This document shows, piece after piece, positions 27,734 through 37,606 of a DNA stretch of 64,000 nucleotides. The DNA lies in NCBI GenBank assembly GCA_017623235.1, contig JAGAPN010000050.1, positions 26,383 to 90,382 on the forward strand, written 5' to 3'. This DNA comes from Clostridia bacterium (lineage in GTDB: Bacteria > Bacillota > Clostridia > Oscillospirales > Acutalibacteraceae). How positions within the stretch are numbered: the stretch's first letter is position 1; every line of letters starts with the position of its first letter. Under the pieces are notes generated by a model. It searched no databases. It was given only the letters and a program-made list of their open reading frames with translations, and was not told where the DNA came from. A program made the position numbers and the translations under genes.

Positions 27734-28636
27734 TTAATTCACCGTATAGACCACCAGACGGTCAACCACCAGGTAGATAACCGCTACGATAGCCAGAATA
27801 ATGATAAAGTAAACGAAGGATATTGCCGAGGAATAGGAATATTCAAACTGACCTATAAGGGTCATAATATACTGAATAATGTTGTTGGAGTAATCCGACA
27901 AAAAGTCGATAATTGTATAGATAAGGTTAACTATTAAAATGGGGGTTATGAGGGGGAAGGTTATATTCCAGAAGCTTTCCCAGGCGGTGGCGCCCTCCAC
28001 ACGGGCGGCCTCGTAAAGCTGGGGCGAAACGTTCTGAAGGGCGGCAATAAACAGCACTATCTGCAGTCCTGCCTGCCAGGTAAGCTCAAAAATACCGCTG
28101 ACTATACCCATATAAATACCGATAATTTCGGTAGAAACCCCTGCATCCAGCAATATCTGCTGGAAGGAGAAGGATTGGAAAAGCATACCCGTGCGGCCGC
28201 CCGACATAATGGACTCCGACATAACGTCGCCGTTCATAATGCTCATAACAATGCCGCCGGAGCCTGCAATTACGGGAATAAAGAATATGGCGCGTACAGC
28301 CGCCCTGCCGTGGAATTTCTTGTTAAGCAGAATGGCAATAAAGAGGCTGAAGGCCAGAATAATGGGAATTCGGTAGAGCATCTCGGTAAGGTGGGAGGTC
28401 AGCATAGGCACGAACTTTTCATCGGCCACGAAGATATTTTTATAGTGGTCGAAGCCCGAAAATTTCATACCAAGATAGCCTACCTCTACCTTAAGAGAGG
28501 AGATAGAGTACATAAAAAGCTCTGCCAGGGGGCGGAAAAAGAAGGCAATAAAGCCGATTATCCAAGGCAGGGTGAAAAGAAATCCTGCCAGGGTACGCTT
28601 TTTCTCATAGGATAAGGGGCTTCTTTCCCTTTTCAT
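27734..28636 (-). CDS. Carbohydrate ABC transporter permease, MalF type
   Basis: 300 residues with the N-terminal basic segment and first helix (GFLFTLPWIIGFIAFFFRPL) of MalF-like permeases, further helices and the EAA loop EAARVEGATAWESFWNITFP. The insert around MSGGRTGMLFQSFSFQQILL is longer than in MalF-type proteins of minimal size. The ATG directly follows the stop of the DUF5696-like gene. It forms the channel with the MalG-type partner; the sugar is unknown. Confidence 0.92.
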   Translation of the reverse strand: MKRERSPLSYEKKRTLAGFLFTLPWIIGFIAFFFRPLAELFMYSISSLKVEVGYLGMKFSGFDHYKNIFVADEKFVPMLTSHLTEMLYRIPIILAFSLFIAILLNKKFHGRAAVRAIFFIPVIAGSGGIVMSIMNGDVMSESIMSGGRTGMLFQSFSFQQILLDAGVSTEIIGIYMGIVSGIFELTWQAGLQIVLFIAALQNVSPQLYEAARVEGATAWESFWNITFPLITPILIVNLIYTIIDFLSDYSNNIIQYIMTLIGQFEYSYSSAISFVYFIIILAIVAVIYLVVDRLVVYTVN

Positions 28637-30844
28637 TTACCTTCCCTCCGCTTCACTTATAATATATCCTTGGGCGGCGATAAGCCTGCCCTCATACTCG
28701 TAATCCTGACGAGTGTAGTTTACAAATACCTTGGCGCCGTTTTCATAGGTGGTGCAGGTGACGCCGTCGGCCAGGTATGTGTGATGAGTTATTCTGCCAC
28801 CCAAGGTTACGTCAAAAAGCTCCTTGGTGATTTTGTAGTTTTCCACTACGGTATCCTTCCACAGGTCAAAGTCTGCGCTGTAAAGGCAGTCCAGCTCGGT
28901 ACCATCCACCAGGGTGTTATCCTCGGTGATAAAGGAATAATGCAGGGCGCTGCCCGTTTCCAGACTTTGCAGCAGCATTTTGCGGCCGTCCCCTGCCAGA
29001 TTTATGGGGTCACCGCAGTAGGTAAAGAGGCCCGACACCGCTAACTGATAGAAGGGCACGCTTTGGTCGGTTACGGTGTAGCCGTTTGAGGTCATAGGCA
29101 GGTTGACCGCCAGACCCGTAGCCTTTAAGGCATACTGCGGCGGAGCCTCAACCGTGAGGGTGGCGGATTTTGCCGTAGTATTCAGCAGCTCCTCCATAGC
29201 CTGCATAGAGGCCGACCTGGCCACAGTCTGCTTGCCGTAGTCGGTATAAACCGCAGGGGTGGGAAGATACAGCCCCTCAAGGCCGTATTTTTCTGCTCTG
29301 CCCACAATTTTTGATAATATTTTATTTTGAGCATCTACCCTCAGGAAGAAGGTCTTTAAAACGCTGTTATCCTTAACCAGGGTGTTACGCTTGAAGGCGT
29401 AATCTCCCGCAGGCATATTGGAAACGTTGCGGAGGGTATCACGGTATACCGAATAGCCCTTGCCCGATTTTGAGGCGCTGCCGTAAACCGCCAGGGGGTA
29501 AAGTCCGCCCCCCAGGGCCTCCACATTATCCTTTAAGGCCGTCAGTTCCCCAAGGGAGCCTATACTGCCGATAAGGGAAAGCTTGCCGTCGGCCTTTTTG
29601 GCCAGCTGCTCACGGGTCCACTGCTGTAAAATAAGCTGAACTCCCTCTACCTCCTCGGCCTTCAAAGTATCAACTATTTCCGATATATCGGAAAGCCTTG
29701 AAAGCCTTTGGGTAACGGTGAAGGGGATGCCTAAAATGCTCTTCTTTTTCTTTACGGCGCCGTAGAAATCCAAAAACAGGGCAGGGTCGGCGCTCTGCTT
29801 ATACTCAAGGCCGTAGCTTTCGGTAAGATAGCCACGGTAAAGCTCCGCCATTGTGTTATAGTCGGCATCTCCGTCGGCCACCAGGCGGTAGCTTACCTGA
29901 ATACCGTCAATGGCAATATCGTCCTTTTGATACATCAGATAACTCTGTGACCTGGCGGTATTTTCACCCAACACCACCGTATCGGTACCACGCAGGGTAA
30001 AATCGGCATAGCAGGTAGCGTAGGGGGTGTTTTTATAATTAGGAACGGCATTTACCGCCGCCTGGGCAGAGCCCTTTTCAATAATTGCAAGGGCTACACC
30101 GCGGCTGTTCTTGATGCCGTAAACGGGCAGGGCCGCCTTTTTCTCACTCTGGGGCTTGGTTACCACCGAGCTTAAGGCGTCACGACCGTATATCGCCACC
30201 CTGTAATCGGCGGCAGACTGACGCTGATTGTTAAAATGCATAAGACTGCCCGAGCCGTCGGGAAGAAGCATATAGCCCTCATCGTCGGGATGACCTGCCC
30301 CGAAATAGGGCAGCAGAGAAAGGCCGAAAAGGGTGGACTCCTCTTCAATTTTGTCCACCGGCACGGTGGCTGTAAAGCCATCATCGTTAAGGGTTATCTG
30401 CAGAGGAATCTTTATATCCAGGGCGGTGAAATTATAGGTTATCTCAAAGCCGTTCTTTATAGCCTTGAAGGTGGTGCCGCCCTTTCTTACCGACATAGCC
30501 TCGGAGTTGCTTTTTGAAAGCAGCTTGGCGGTGGCGTCGTAGCTGTTTATAAGCAGCAGGGAGCTTTGCTCCATCTTAAATACCGCCGAGGTGGTGTCCT
30601 CTTCCCTGACCTCGGGATTGCTGTACCAGCAGGTGCCGCTTTTTATATGCTGAAGGTAAAATTGGCCGCTTTGCTTATTGGCAAAAAGGTAAAAATCATT
30701 GTTGGAGGCTACAGGCTCGTAGCCTGCCGGCCCGGAGGGTGCGTCGGCGCCGACGGTGGCCGAAACGCCTGCAGGCAATACTGCCGTCAAGGCTATAAGC
30801 ATAACCAGCACGACCGCCGAAAGCTTTATAATCGACCTTGTCAT
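28637..30844 (-). CDS. Secreted DUF5696-like protein of a sugar-uptake operon
   Basis: About 735 residues, start ATG 30844 with AAAGGAGG eight bases upstream. A signal peptide (TRSIIKLSAVVL..., VSAT) is followed by an all-beta N-terminal half with HPDDEGYMLLPDGSGSLMHF and a C-terminal half that reads like a (beta/alpha) barrel (FLDFYGAVKKK, VEGVQLILQQW, YGLEGLYLPTPAVYTDYG). From memory this matches the DUF5696 family, which recurs in Paenibacillus and Clostridia beside CUT1 permeases and NHL-Yip1 proteins. The fold suggests a glycosidase relative, but the activity is not established and no catalytic pair was assigned. It sits between the two permease pairs. Confidence 0.75.
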   Translation of the reverse strand: MTRSIIKLSAVVLVMLIALTAVLPAGVSATVGADAPSGPAGYEPVASNNDFYLFANKQSGQFYLQHIKSGTCWYSNPEVREEDTTSAVFKMEQSSLLLINSYDATAKLLSKSNSEAMSVRKGGTTFKAIKNGFEITYNFTALDIKIPLQITLNDDGFTATVPVDKIEEESTLFGLSLLPYFGAGHPDDEGYMLLPDGSGSLMHFNNQRQSAADYRVAIYGRDALSSVVTKPQSEKKAALPVYGIKNSRGVALAIIEKGSAQAAVNAVPNYKNTPYATCYADFTLRGTDTVVLGENTARSQSYLMYQKDDIAIDGIQVSYRLVADGDADYNTMAELYRGYLTESYGLEYKQSADPALFLDFYGAVKKKKSILGIPFTVTQRLSRLSDISEIVDTLKAEEVEGVQLILQQWTREQLAKKADGKLSLIGSIGSLGELTALKDNVEALGGGLYPLAVYGSASKSGKGYSVYRDTLRNVSNMPAGDYAFKRNTLVKDNSVLKTFFLRVDAQNKILSKIVGRAEKYGLEGLYLPTPAVYTDYGKQTVARSASMQAMEELLNTTAKSATLTVEAPPQYALKATGLAVNLPMTSNGYTVTDQSVPFYQLAVSGLFTYCGDPINLAGDGRKMLLQSLETGSALHYSFITEDNTLVDGTELDCLYSADFDLWKDTVVENYKITKELFDVTLGGRITHHTYLADGVTCTTYENGAKVFVNYTRQDYEYEGRLIAAQGYIISEAEGR

Positions 30845-30867
30845 AACCAAAACCTCCTTTTAAAAAA

Positions 30868-32910
30868 TTATCTTCGATACATAAGCTCGTTAAATATTGA
30901 GTTTACAAAGGAAACCAGCTGCTCTATAAGGGAAATGAAAAGCATACCTATAAATATTACAAAGGCCATTCCGCAAAGGGTTAGGAAGAGGGACTTAAAG
31001 ACCTTGCCGAAGGTGTACTCGTGAATTTCCCTTAAAACAAAGACCAGCAGGAAGACCGACCACAGCAGGCCCACAACCTCAATAATGGTCAGAAAGGCTC
31101 CCTCATCGGTAACGGTAAAGTGGCTGAGGGCCACCGAAACAATCACCGATATTACATAGGGCAGCAGAGCGTAGGCCGAGGAGCAGTAAATCTCCCCTAC
31201 CCTACCCTTGCCTGCCAGCAGGGTGGTAACGGCCCAGTTGATAACCACAAACAGCAGGAAAAGACCTACCGTGGATACCAGCTCAACCAAGACGTTGAAT
31301 CTGTCGGGGTCGTTATAATTAAATATGAAAGCGGTAATCTGTTTTTTTGCGACCGATGCCCCAAACCACAGGGCAAGCACCCCTGTAGCCAGCTTATAAT
31401 TCCATTGTTTTTTATACTTTATCTCCCCTATTTCATCCGAGGGGTGGGTCATAACCCTGAAGAAGGATTTAAGGGTAGGAGGCATTGACGCCTTTTTACC
31501 CTTGCCAAACCTTTTGGTAAGCTTTGTTATTACAAAAATGGCCGCCGCCAGAATAACAATGCCGCTTATAACGTAGGGAAATACCTGTTTGATAATGATA
31601 CTGCGGTATTCCTTAAAGCTTTCGGAATATTCGTCCCTGTTATTGGCCAGCTTAAAGCAACGCATAGCCTCGGCGTAATTCTCCTCGGCAAATTCGGCCT
31701 TACCAAGACCGTTATAGGCCAGCTCGCAATTTGCGTTTTTACTTAGCACCTCATTCCACACCAGACGGGACTGGGAATAAAGGCCCTTGTTAAACAGCAC
31801 GGTACCTTCCCGCAGAAGGGCGCCGTATTCGGTGGTCTTTAATACTGTAAAACAGGCGCGCTCGCTGTCCAGCACCAGCAGGCTTTCGCCCTGCTCGTCA
31901 ATGGCGCAGGGAGAGGCGAAAAGGCCTGTGCCGTCACCCTTTCCGCCGAATACCGTTACCAGAATACCGTCCTTATCGTATTGGAAAACCCTGCCTCTTG
32001 TGTTGTCTATTGCGGTGATAAAGCCGTTTTCGTCCACACACAGGTCCACAAAGGAGGTATCCTCTACCTTGCCGAGAATGTATGCGCTTTGCAGGTCGCC
32101 CATATTGCCCTTTTCGGCCAGAACGTTACTGCCCAGGGTGTTGATTCTTCTGATTTCCTGGGAGGTGGCGCCGCTTGTGCAGGTGTAAATGAAATTGTTT
32201 TTATCAATATCAAAGCCGTCGTACTGTACGGGAATATAACGGGAAAGCTTGCTTTTCTGCTCCTCGGTCATAAGCTTGCGGAAAAGCTGGTCGGCCACCA
32301 TTTTGGCCGTTACCTTAACGTCGTTACTGCCGAAGAAGGTAATAAACTCGCCCTGCTGATTATAAACCAGGGCGCCCAGGTAAAAACCCTTTATCATAAC
32401 GAACACCGTACCGCTGTCGCTTACCAGCACACGGGAGGGCTTAAACTCAAAGGTGTCCTGCAGCAGGTCGCTTTCGGGACGGGTAAACTTGGCGGTAATA
32501 TTGCCCTCTTTATCGGCCTTAACCACCAGACCTGCCTCCTTAAGGCAGATATAACTGTTACCCTCTTTATCTACAAAGATGCCCTCGGGGGTCTGAAGGG
32601 CCAGGGGGGTGCCCCCGTCACTAAGCTCGGTAATAATACGGGTGACCTTATAGCTTTCATCCAGGCAGATAACACGGTTATTGCCCGTATCGCAGATATA
32701 TACCGAGCCGTCGGCCGCCACAAAGATATCACCGGGATTCTTCATTGCGCCAACGCCTAAATCACCGCCGAAATAGGTCTTATCTACAGTGTAGCCATTC
32801 GGTGCGGAAACGGCGTTACCCCAGTAATCGTAGGTATAGGTTTCTGCCGAAACCGAAACCGTGCCGAAAAGCACCGCAAATGCTAGCAGAAAAATTAAAA
32901 ACCGTTTCAC
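30868..32910 (-). CDS. NHL-repeat / TPR / Yip1 membrane protein
   Basis: 680 residues from a GTG start at 32910; AAGGAG lies in the last codons of the upstream gene, so translation is coupled. Order: signal peptide, NHL beta-propeller (about 35-365, with NPGDIFVAADGSVYICDTGN and LQTPEGIFVDKEGNSYI), two TPR-like helices pairs (about 375-430, SRLVWNEVLSKNANCELAYN), a membrane helix (about 443-465) and a Yip1-like bundle of four or five helices (about 490-670). The propeller faces outward and the Yip1 part lies in the membrane. This architecture recurs with DUF5696 genes and sugar permeases; a scaffold or sensor role is inferred. Confidence 0.82.
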   Translation of the reverse strand: MKRFLIFLLAFAVLFGTVSVSAETYTYDYWGNAVSAPNGYTVDKTYFGGDLGVGAMKNPGDIFVAADGSVYICDTGNNRVICLDESYKVTRIITELSDGGTPLALQTPEGIFVDKEGNSYICLKEAGLVVKADKEGNITAKFTRPESDLLQDTFEFKPSRVLVSDSGTVFVMIKGFYLGALVYNQQGEFITFFGSNDVKVTAKMVADQLFRKLMTEEQKSKLSRYIPVQYDGFDIDKNNFIYTCTSGATSQEIRRINTLGSNVLAEKGNMGDLQSAYILGKVEDTSFVDLCVDENGFITAIDNTRGRVFQYDKDGILVTVFGGKGDGTGLFASPCAIDEQGESLLVLDSERACFTVLKTTEYGALLREGTVLFNKGLYSQSRLVWNEVLSKNANCELAYNGLGKAEFAEENYAEAMRCFKLANNRDEYSESFKEYRSIIIKQVFPYVISGIVILAAAIFVITKLTKRFGKGKKASMPPTLKSFFRVMTHPSDEIGEIKYKKQWNYKLATGVLALWFGASVAKKQITAFIFNYNDPDRFNVLVELVSTVGLFLLFVVINWAVTTLLAGKGRVGEIYCSSAYALLPYVISVIVSVALSHFTVTDEGAFLTIIEVVGLLWSVFLLVFVLREIHEYTFGKVFKSLFLTLCGMAFVIFIGMLFISLIEQLVSFVNSIFNELMYRR

Positions 32911-32916
32911 CTTCTA

Positions 32917-33828
32917 CTACTCCTTAATAGCTGCATTGGCCATTGTTTCCATAACACCGCTTTGGGTGAGTATGAAAAGGACAATGGGGGGTATCATAAG
33001 AAACACCGTAGCGGCAGAGCCGGCGCCTGCCCTGGCAATTCCGTTGCCTGTAACTATCTGGCTGATCATTGTAGGCAGAGGGCGCAGGTCCTCACGGAAG
33101 ATAAGTATACCGCTTTGGGCGTTCCATATAGCCTGGAAGGCAAAGATAATAAGGGTAAGCCAGGCAGGCTTTACGTTGGGGATAATGATTTTAAAGAAAA
33201 CCTTAAACTCGTTACAGCCGTCGATGCGGGCGGCTTCTATAATAGCCCCGGGTATCTGCTCCATAAACTGCTTCATAAGGAAGACCGACATAGTGCCGCC
33301 CAAGGGGGGCAGTATCATAGCCCAATAGCTGTCGACGAGGCCCATTTCGGAAAGAATTATGTATATGGGCAGTTGGGTCACCGTGGTGGTGAAAAGCAGG
33401 GAGGTAACTATAACCTTAAAATAAAGCTCACGGCCGGGGAAATCTATTTTTGCCAGGGGGTAGGCCGCCGCCGAAGAGAAGAATACCTGCAGTACGGTAT
33501 AGCAAACCGAAATGAAGATACTGTTGAACAGATACTTTGTAAAGGGTATTCTGCCGTTGGCGCAAAGGTCGATAAGGTCGGTAAAGTTGTCTAAGGTTGG
33601 GTTTCTTACAAAGAAGCGGGGCGGGAAAATGAAAAGCTCGTCAATAGGCTTTATTGCCGTAACCACCGCATAAACCAGAGGCAGGGCCAAAAAGGCGCCT
33701 ACCAGGGCCAGAATAACCCCTATAAGAATATTGCCGCCAAGGGAACGAATATGGCGCCTGGCACCCGAAGAGGTGCGCATTCTGCGAAGCTTTTTTTCTT
33801 CGCTGATATTCTTTTTTTCTTTTTTCAA
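32917..33828 (-). CDS. Carbohydrate ABC transporter permease, MalG type (second pair)
   Basis: 303 residues starting at a TTG (33828) with GAGGAG eight bases upstream. A long basic N-terminus (KKEKKNISEEKKLRRMR) precedes six helices; the EAA loop is EAARIDGCNEFKVFFKIIIP and the C-terminus is SGVMETMANAAIKE, as in LplC/YtcP-like CUT1 permeases. It pairs with the MalF-type protein encoded at 33866-34756 and probably serves the giant binding protein or the lipoprotein encoded just upstream. Confidence 0.92.
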   Translation of the reverse strand: MKKEKKNISEEKKLRRMRTSSGARRHIRSLGGNILIGVILALVGAFLALPLVYAVVTAIKPIDELFIFPPRFFVRNPTLDNFTDLIDLCANGRIPFTKYLFNSIFISVCYTVLQVFFSSAAAYPLAKIDFPGRELYFKVIVTSLLFTTTVTQLPIYIILSEMGLVDSYWAMILPPLGGTMSVFLMKQFMEQIPGAIIEAARIDGCNEFKVFFKIIIPNVKPAWLTLIIFAFQAIWNAQSGILIFREDLRPLPTMISQIVTGNGIARAGAGSAATVFLMIPPIVLFILTQSGVMETMANAAIKE

Positions 33829-33865
33829 CGTCGCATCTCCTCTCTGGGTTTATTTGAGGGCAAAT

Positions 33866-34756
33866 TTAGGTGCCTACCCTCTCAAGCACCAGCATTATAA
33901 GTTTTTTGGTAAAATACATAAACAGGAAAAGCACCGTAGCCAGCGCGCAGCCGTAGCCCAGCTCAAACCTTACGTTGCTGACGTCCACTATGTGGGAAAG
34001 CAGGGTCTGGGTGGCGTACTGTGCGTTAGAGGAGCCCATTATGGTAAAGGAGGTAACAATCTGCATTACCGCACCGAATACCAGCTGGGGCTTCATACTG
34101 GGCAGGGTGATATACCAGGCCTCCTGCAGACGGTTATCAATACCGTCTATCATACCCGCTTCCACAAGGGAGCCGTCAATACACTTAAAGCCCGCCAGGA
34201 AGGAAAGGAAGCCGGTGCCAAGGCTGGCCCAGAAAATCTTTATAATCATAACCAGCATAGCGTAGTCGGTGTCGGTGGTCCAGGCAATAGGCGAGCTGAT
34301 GGCGCCGAAGCTGATAAGCAGGCTGTTTATAAAGCCGTAGGCGTCGCTGCTGAAAAGATAATCCCAGATAACGCTGGCCTGGCCTGTCAGCACGGGGGCG
34401 TAGAACACAACGGTGGTGAAGGTGCGCACAGGCTTGGGCAGGTCGTTTATCAGCCAGGCAAAGACGTAGCACAGCAGATAGCTGGCGGGGCCTGTGACAA
34501 AGGCCACGATAAGGGTGTTTTTTATGGATTTGATGAAAATATCATCATCGGTGAACATACGAAGGAAGTTCTGCCACCCTATAAATTGGGGCGGTGTGAG
34601 CATATTAAAGTAGGTAAAGCCCAGCACCATAGCCACCACCAGGGGCAGAAGGGTGAAAAGAAAGAAACAGATGGTATAAGGAGTAAGCAGAACGTAGCTC
34701 TGCCAATGCCGCTTTATTCTTGAAGAAAGGGAATATTCGCGGGGGGTTCTTCTCAT
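33866..34756 (-). CDS. Carbohydrate ABC transporter permease, MalF type (second pair)
   Basis: 296 residues with helices YVLLTPYTICFFLFTLLPLV, an extracytoplasmic loop and the EAA-type loop VEAGMIDGIDNRLQEAWYITLP. Here the usual EAA reads EAG, an uncommon but tolerated variant at the ATPase contact. It follows the giant binding protein gene by three bases and precedes its MalG partner by 37 bases. It forms a CUT1 sugar channel in the membrane. Confidence 0.91.
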   Translation of the reverse strand: MRRTPREYSLSSRIKRHWQSYVLLTPYTICFFLFTLLPLVVAMVLGFTYFNMLTPPQFIGWQNFLRMFTDDDIFIKSIKNTLIVAFVTGPASYLLCYVFAWLINDLPKPVRTFTTVVFYAPVLTGQASVIWDYLFSSDAYGFINSLLISFGAISSPIAWTTDTDYAMLVMIIKIFWASLGTGFLSFLAGFKCIDGSLVEAGMIDGIDNRLQEAWYITLPSMKPQLVFGAVMQIVTSFTIMGSSNAQYATQTLLSHIVDVSNVRFELGYGCALATVLFLFMYFTKKLIMLVLERVGT

Positions 34757-34759
34757 CTG

Positions 34760-37567
34760 TTACTCATCTCCTATACCAAATTCATCACAACGTCTTGCAA
34801 TTTCGTTGTCGGTCTGCCTCATCCAATATTTGAGGGCTTCTCTGGGGTTTTTGCCGTTATAAAGCACCGCCTCAAAGGCGTTTGTTATGTTACGGGCTAC
34901 GTAATATTCGCCGGGCACGGTGGCCAGGGCTAAAGATTTATCTCTCTGGGCCTCCAGAGCCTTAAGCTCCTCACCCGACCAGGCTACCTGGGAATAGGCG
35001 CCCTTATCTGCGGGAGAATAGCGGCCTGCTATGCCGAATACCGATTCCAGCTTGCGGCTGTAGACCCGCTGGGTATCCCCTGCGGTCCACCACTTAAGGA
35101 ACTGCCAGGCGGCCTCCTTATCCTCGGCATCGCTGAGGATGCAGGCCGAGGTGGAGGTGAGAATAGCGGTATTCTCACCCTTGGTAACACCGGGTATCTC
35201 GGTCATTTTCCAGAGGTTTCTGATTTCAGGCGCCGAGGCCTGAAGCTTATAGTAAAAGTCGTAGGTGATAATGGTCAGGGGCAGCTCACCCGTGCGGAAA
35301 CGGTTGTAGTCGTCCTTGACGATGGGGGCACCGTACTGACTGTAGAAGTCGGTCCACATTTCGAAGGCCTTATAGGCTGTGGGGGATGTAAGCTCGGTAG
35401 CCGTAAGGCTTTCGTTAAATACTCTTCCGCCCATTTGCAGCACCAACAGGCTGAACATATCGGCAGGAAGGCCGATATTCATATTATTGCGCTGCAGCAC
35501 CTCTGCCACGTCGTACATTTCCTCCCAGGTTTCGGGCGGGGTAAGACCCAGGTCGTCGAAAACGTCGGTACGGTAGAACATCATATCGAAGTTTACCGAT
35601 TCGGGCAGGGCGTAGGTGTGACCCTTTATAGAAAAGGTGTCAAGTATGGTATCGGGATAGTTGCCCGTTACTTCACGGAAATCCGAAAACTCATCCAAAG
35701 GAACGATAGCATCTCTCAGGGCCAGGGAAACGGGGCTTAACCCACTAACCGAAACGTCGGGGCCGCGGCCCGAAAGCACGGCGGTTTCCAGAGTACCCTG
35801 CACCAGCTGGAGGTTAACCATAACCCCTGTGGAGGGCACGAAATCGGAGTCTATCATTTCCTTGATAATATCGGCCTGGTCACGGCCCGAGGCGGTCCAC
35901 ACGGTGATTACGGTGCCGTCCTCCTCGTCGTAGGTGTTGCCCACGGTGGAATAATCCTCCACAAAGGCGCCCAGGAAGGACTTTACGTGGAATACCAGAG
36001 TTTCAAGGAAGGGAGCCTTTATTTCGGGCAGCTCCTCCCCTTCGGGCAAAAGGTAGAGCTTATCCAGCTGGAGGCTCTGGGACTGGAGATTAAGTGACCA
36101 GGAGGAGAGAGAGGACACGTTGGAACGGAAGCTTTCAAGCTGTTCGGAGATAGCGTCCTGGCTCTTTATAAACTTTTTAAGTTGCTTGCAGATACGGTCG
36201 ATAAGGGAGGCCTCGGAGCCTTTAGTGCCCGTAAGCTCATACATATCGTCGGAGATACTGCACAGCTCTTCGTATACTGCAGAAAAATTCTCTTTAAGCT
36301 CGGGAATGGATTCGTGGAGGTAGTAGTTTCTCCACATATCGGGGGTGGTGCCTGTAATTGCCACTATTCTGGAATAGCAGGCGTTAAGGGTATCTACACA
36401 CATATCGGTGCGTAAAATAACGTCGGAAATAACGCTGAGGGTGGGCACCAGGGTAATGGTGTGTCTGCCCTCCTCCAGCCAGACGGCATAGTCGTCGGTA
36501 CATACGCCGTTCCAGGCGGTAGTATAGGGAAAAGCAACCTGAGAAAGCTCGCTGTAGGGCAGCTCTCCGTCAATAAGCAGCTGCCTGTAGGTGGACATTC
36601 CCCTAAGGAAGTTCTGCTTATACCTGAAGCCAAAGCTGTAAAAGCCTGCCTTTTCAACCTCAAACTCCCAGGTAATTTCGTGGATACGGTTGTTCCAGGC
36701 GGCGCCGCCTATGTTGTTAAGACGGGTCTTTACGGGATTTGAGGGGGTGGTGGCAGGGTCGGCCCTGTCGGCGTTGGGGTAAAGCATTGGGGAGGTTTTG
36801 GAGTAGGGCTTTTCAGCCTCTATAACTATGGCCTCGCCTTTACCCGATTTGCCCGAATGCTCGGCGCTGTACTCCTCAAAGGAGATGTCCTCCTCGGGAT
36901 TATAAAGTGTAATACCGCTGATAACGATAGGGTCCCTTAGGGCCTCAAGGGTAATGGTATGCTCCCCTGCCGTAAGATAAAAGGCGTAGGGGTCGCAAAA
37001 TACCCCCTCGTCATCCTGGACGGGGTAGCTGTGCCACTGGGGCACCGCAATATGCTCGGGTCGAATCTGATTGCCGTTGTTATCCAGCAAAAATTCGTCC
37101 TTTTCGTAGTTAAAAATTCTGGGGAAGGAAATTCCTGCGCACTCGTCAAAGGGCAGCTCTCCGTCAAGGGTGAAGGCATATTCCAGCACGGCGCCCTTGC
37201 CCTCTACCGAGTAGTAATCTACCTTTATGCAGTAAAGGCTGTCGGCAGGCAGGCTGACCTTAAAGGTGGCGCTGCCACTGCCGTTTTTCCAGATAAGACA
37301 GTTCTCTCTGCCCTCAAAGGCCCCTATCTCAATTCCCGAATCGTCGGAAAACTCGGCCGAGGTAAGGTTTAAATTAATCTGTTCTCCTCCGACGGGGGTA
37401 TCCTTATGGGTCCTGCTGTAAACGAAATAGGAGGATTCCCCCGAATATTTGGCAAGTATTTCTTCTGTCGAGGGCTGTGCGGCCGAGGCGGTAAAGCCGA
37501 CGGGCAAGGCCAGCGCCGCCGCCAGGACAAAGGCCGTCAGCGCCTTGACTTTGCGGTGAAAACTCAT
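34760..37567 (-). CDS. Giant solute-binding protein with two carbohydrate-binding-like modules
   Basis: 935 residues with a signal peptide (ALALPVGFTASAAQ) but no lipobox Cys. Two jelly-roll modules come first (about 50-225 and 244-395), both with G.HTITL strands and IxLYN or ILRTD endings as in CBM35-like domains; the second starts IVIEAEKPYSKTS. A helical linker follows (about 400-545), then a complete type 1 sugar-binding fold (about 550-930: TVITVWTASGRDQADIIKEM, GPDVSVSG, WEEMYDVAEVLQ, AWQFLKWWTAGDTQ). Ordinary CUT1 binding proteins have about 400-450 residues, so this is a fusion of glycan capture and transport. With no lipid or membrane anchor visible, retention at the cell surface is unexplained; an uncleaved signal is one option. 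Confidence 0.86.
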   Translation of the reverse strand: MSFHRKVKALTAFVLAAALALPVGFTASAAQPSTEEILAKYSGESSYFVYSRTHKDTPVGGEQINLNLTSAEFSDDSGIEIGAFEGRENCLIWKNGSGSATFKVSLPADSLYCIKVDYYSVEGKGAVLEYAFTLDGELPFDECAGISFPRIFNYEKDEFLLDNNGNQIRPEHIAVPQWHSYPVQDDEGVFCDPYAFYLTAGEHTITLEALRDPIVISGITLYNPEEDISFEEYSAEHSGKSGKGEAIVIEAEKPYSKTSPMLYPNADRADPATTPSNPVKTRLNNIGGAAWNNRIHEITWEFEVEKAGFYSFGFRYKQNFLRGMSTYRQLLIDGELPYSELSQVAFPYTTAWNGVCTDDYAVWLEEGRHTITLVPTLSVISDVILRTDMCVDTLNACYSRIVAITGTTPDMWRNYYLHESIPELKENFSAVYEELCSISDDMYELTGTKGSEASLIDRICKQLKKFIKSQDAISEQLESFRSNVSSLSSWSLNLQSQSLQLDKLYLLPEGEELPEIKAPFLETLVFHVKSFLGAFVEDYSTVGNTYDEEDGTVITVWTASGRDQADIIKEMIDSDFVPSTGVMVNLQLVQGTLETAVLSGRGPDVSVSGLSPVSLALRDAIVPLDEFSDFREVTGNYPDTILDTFSIKGHTYALPESVNFDMMFYRTDVFDDLGLTPPETWEEMYDVAEVLQRNNMNIGLPADMFSLLVLQMGGRVFNESLTATELTSPTAYKAFEMWTDFYSQYGAPIVKDDYNRFRTGELPLTIITYDFYYKLQASAPEIRNLWKMTEIPGVTKGENTAILTSTSACILSDAEDKEAAWQFLKWWTAGDTQRVYSRKLESVFGIAGRYSPADKGAYSQVAWSGEELKALEAQRDKSLALATVPGEYYVARNITNAFEAVLYNGKNPREALKYWMRQTDNEIARRCDEFGIGDE

Positions 37568-37606
37568 AGGGGTATCCTCCTTTCCGAAAAAAATAAGTTT
37601 TAGGGT

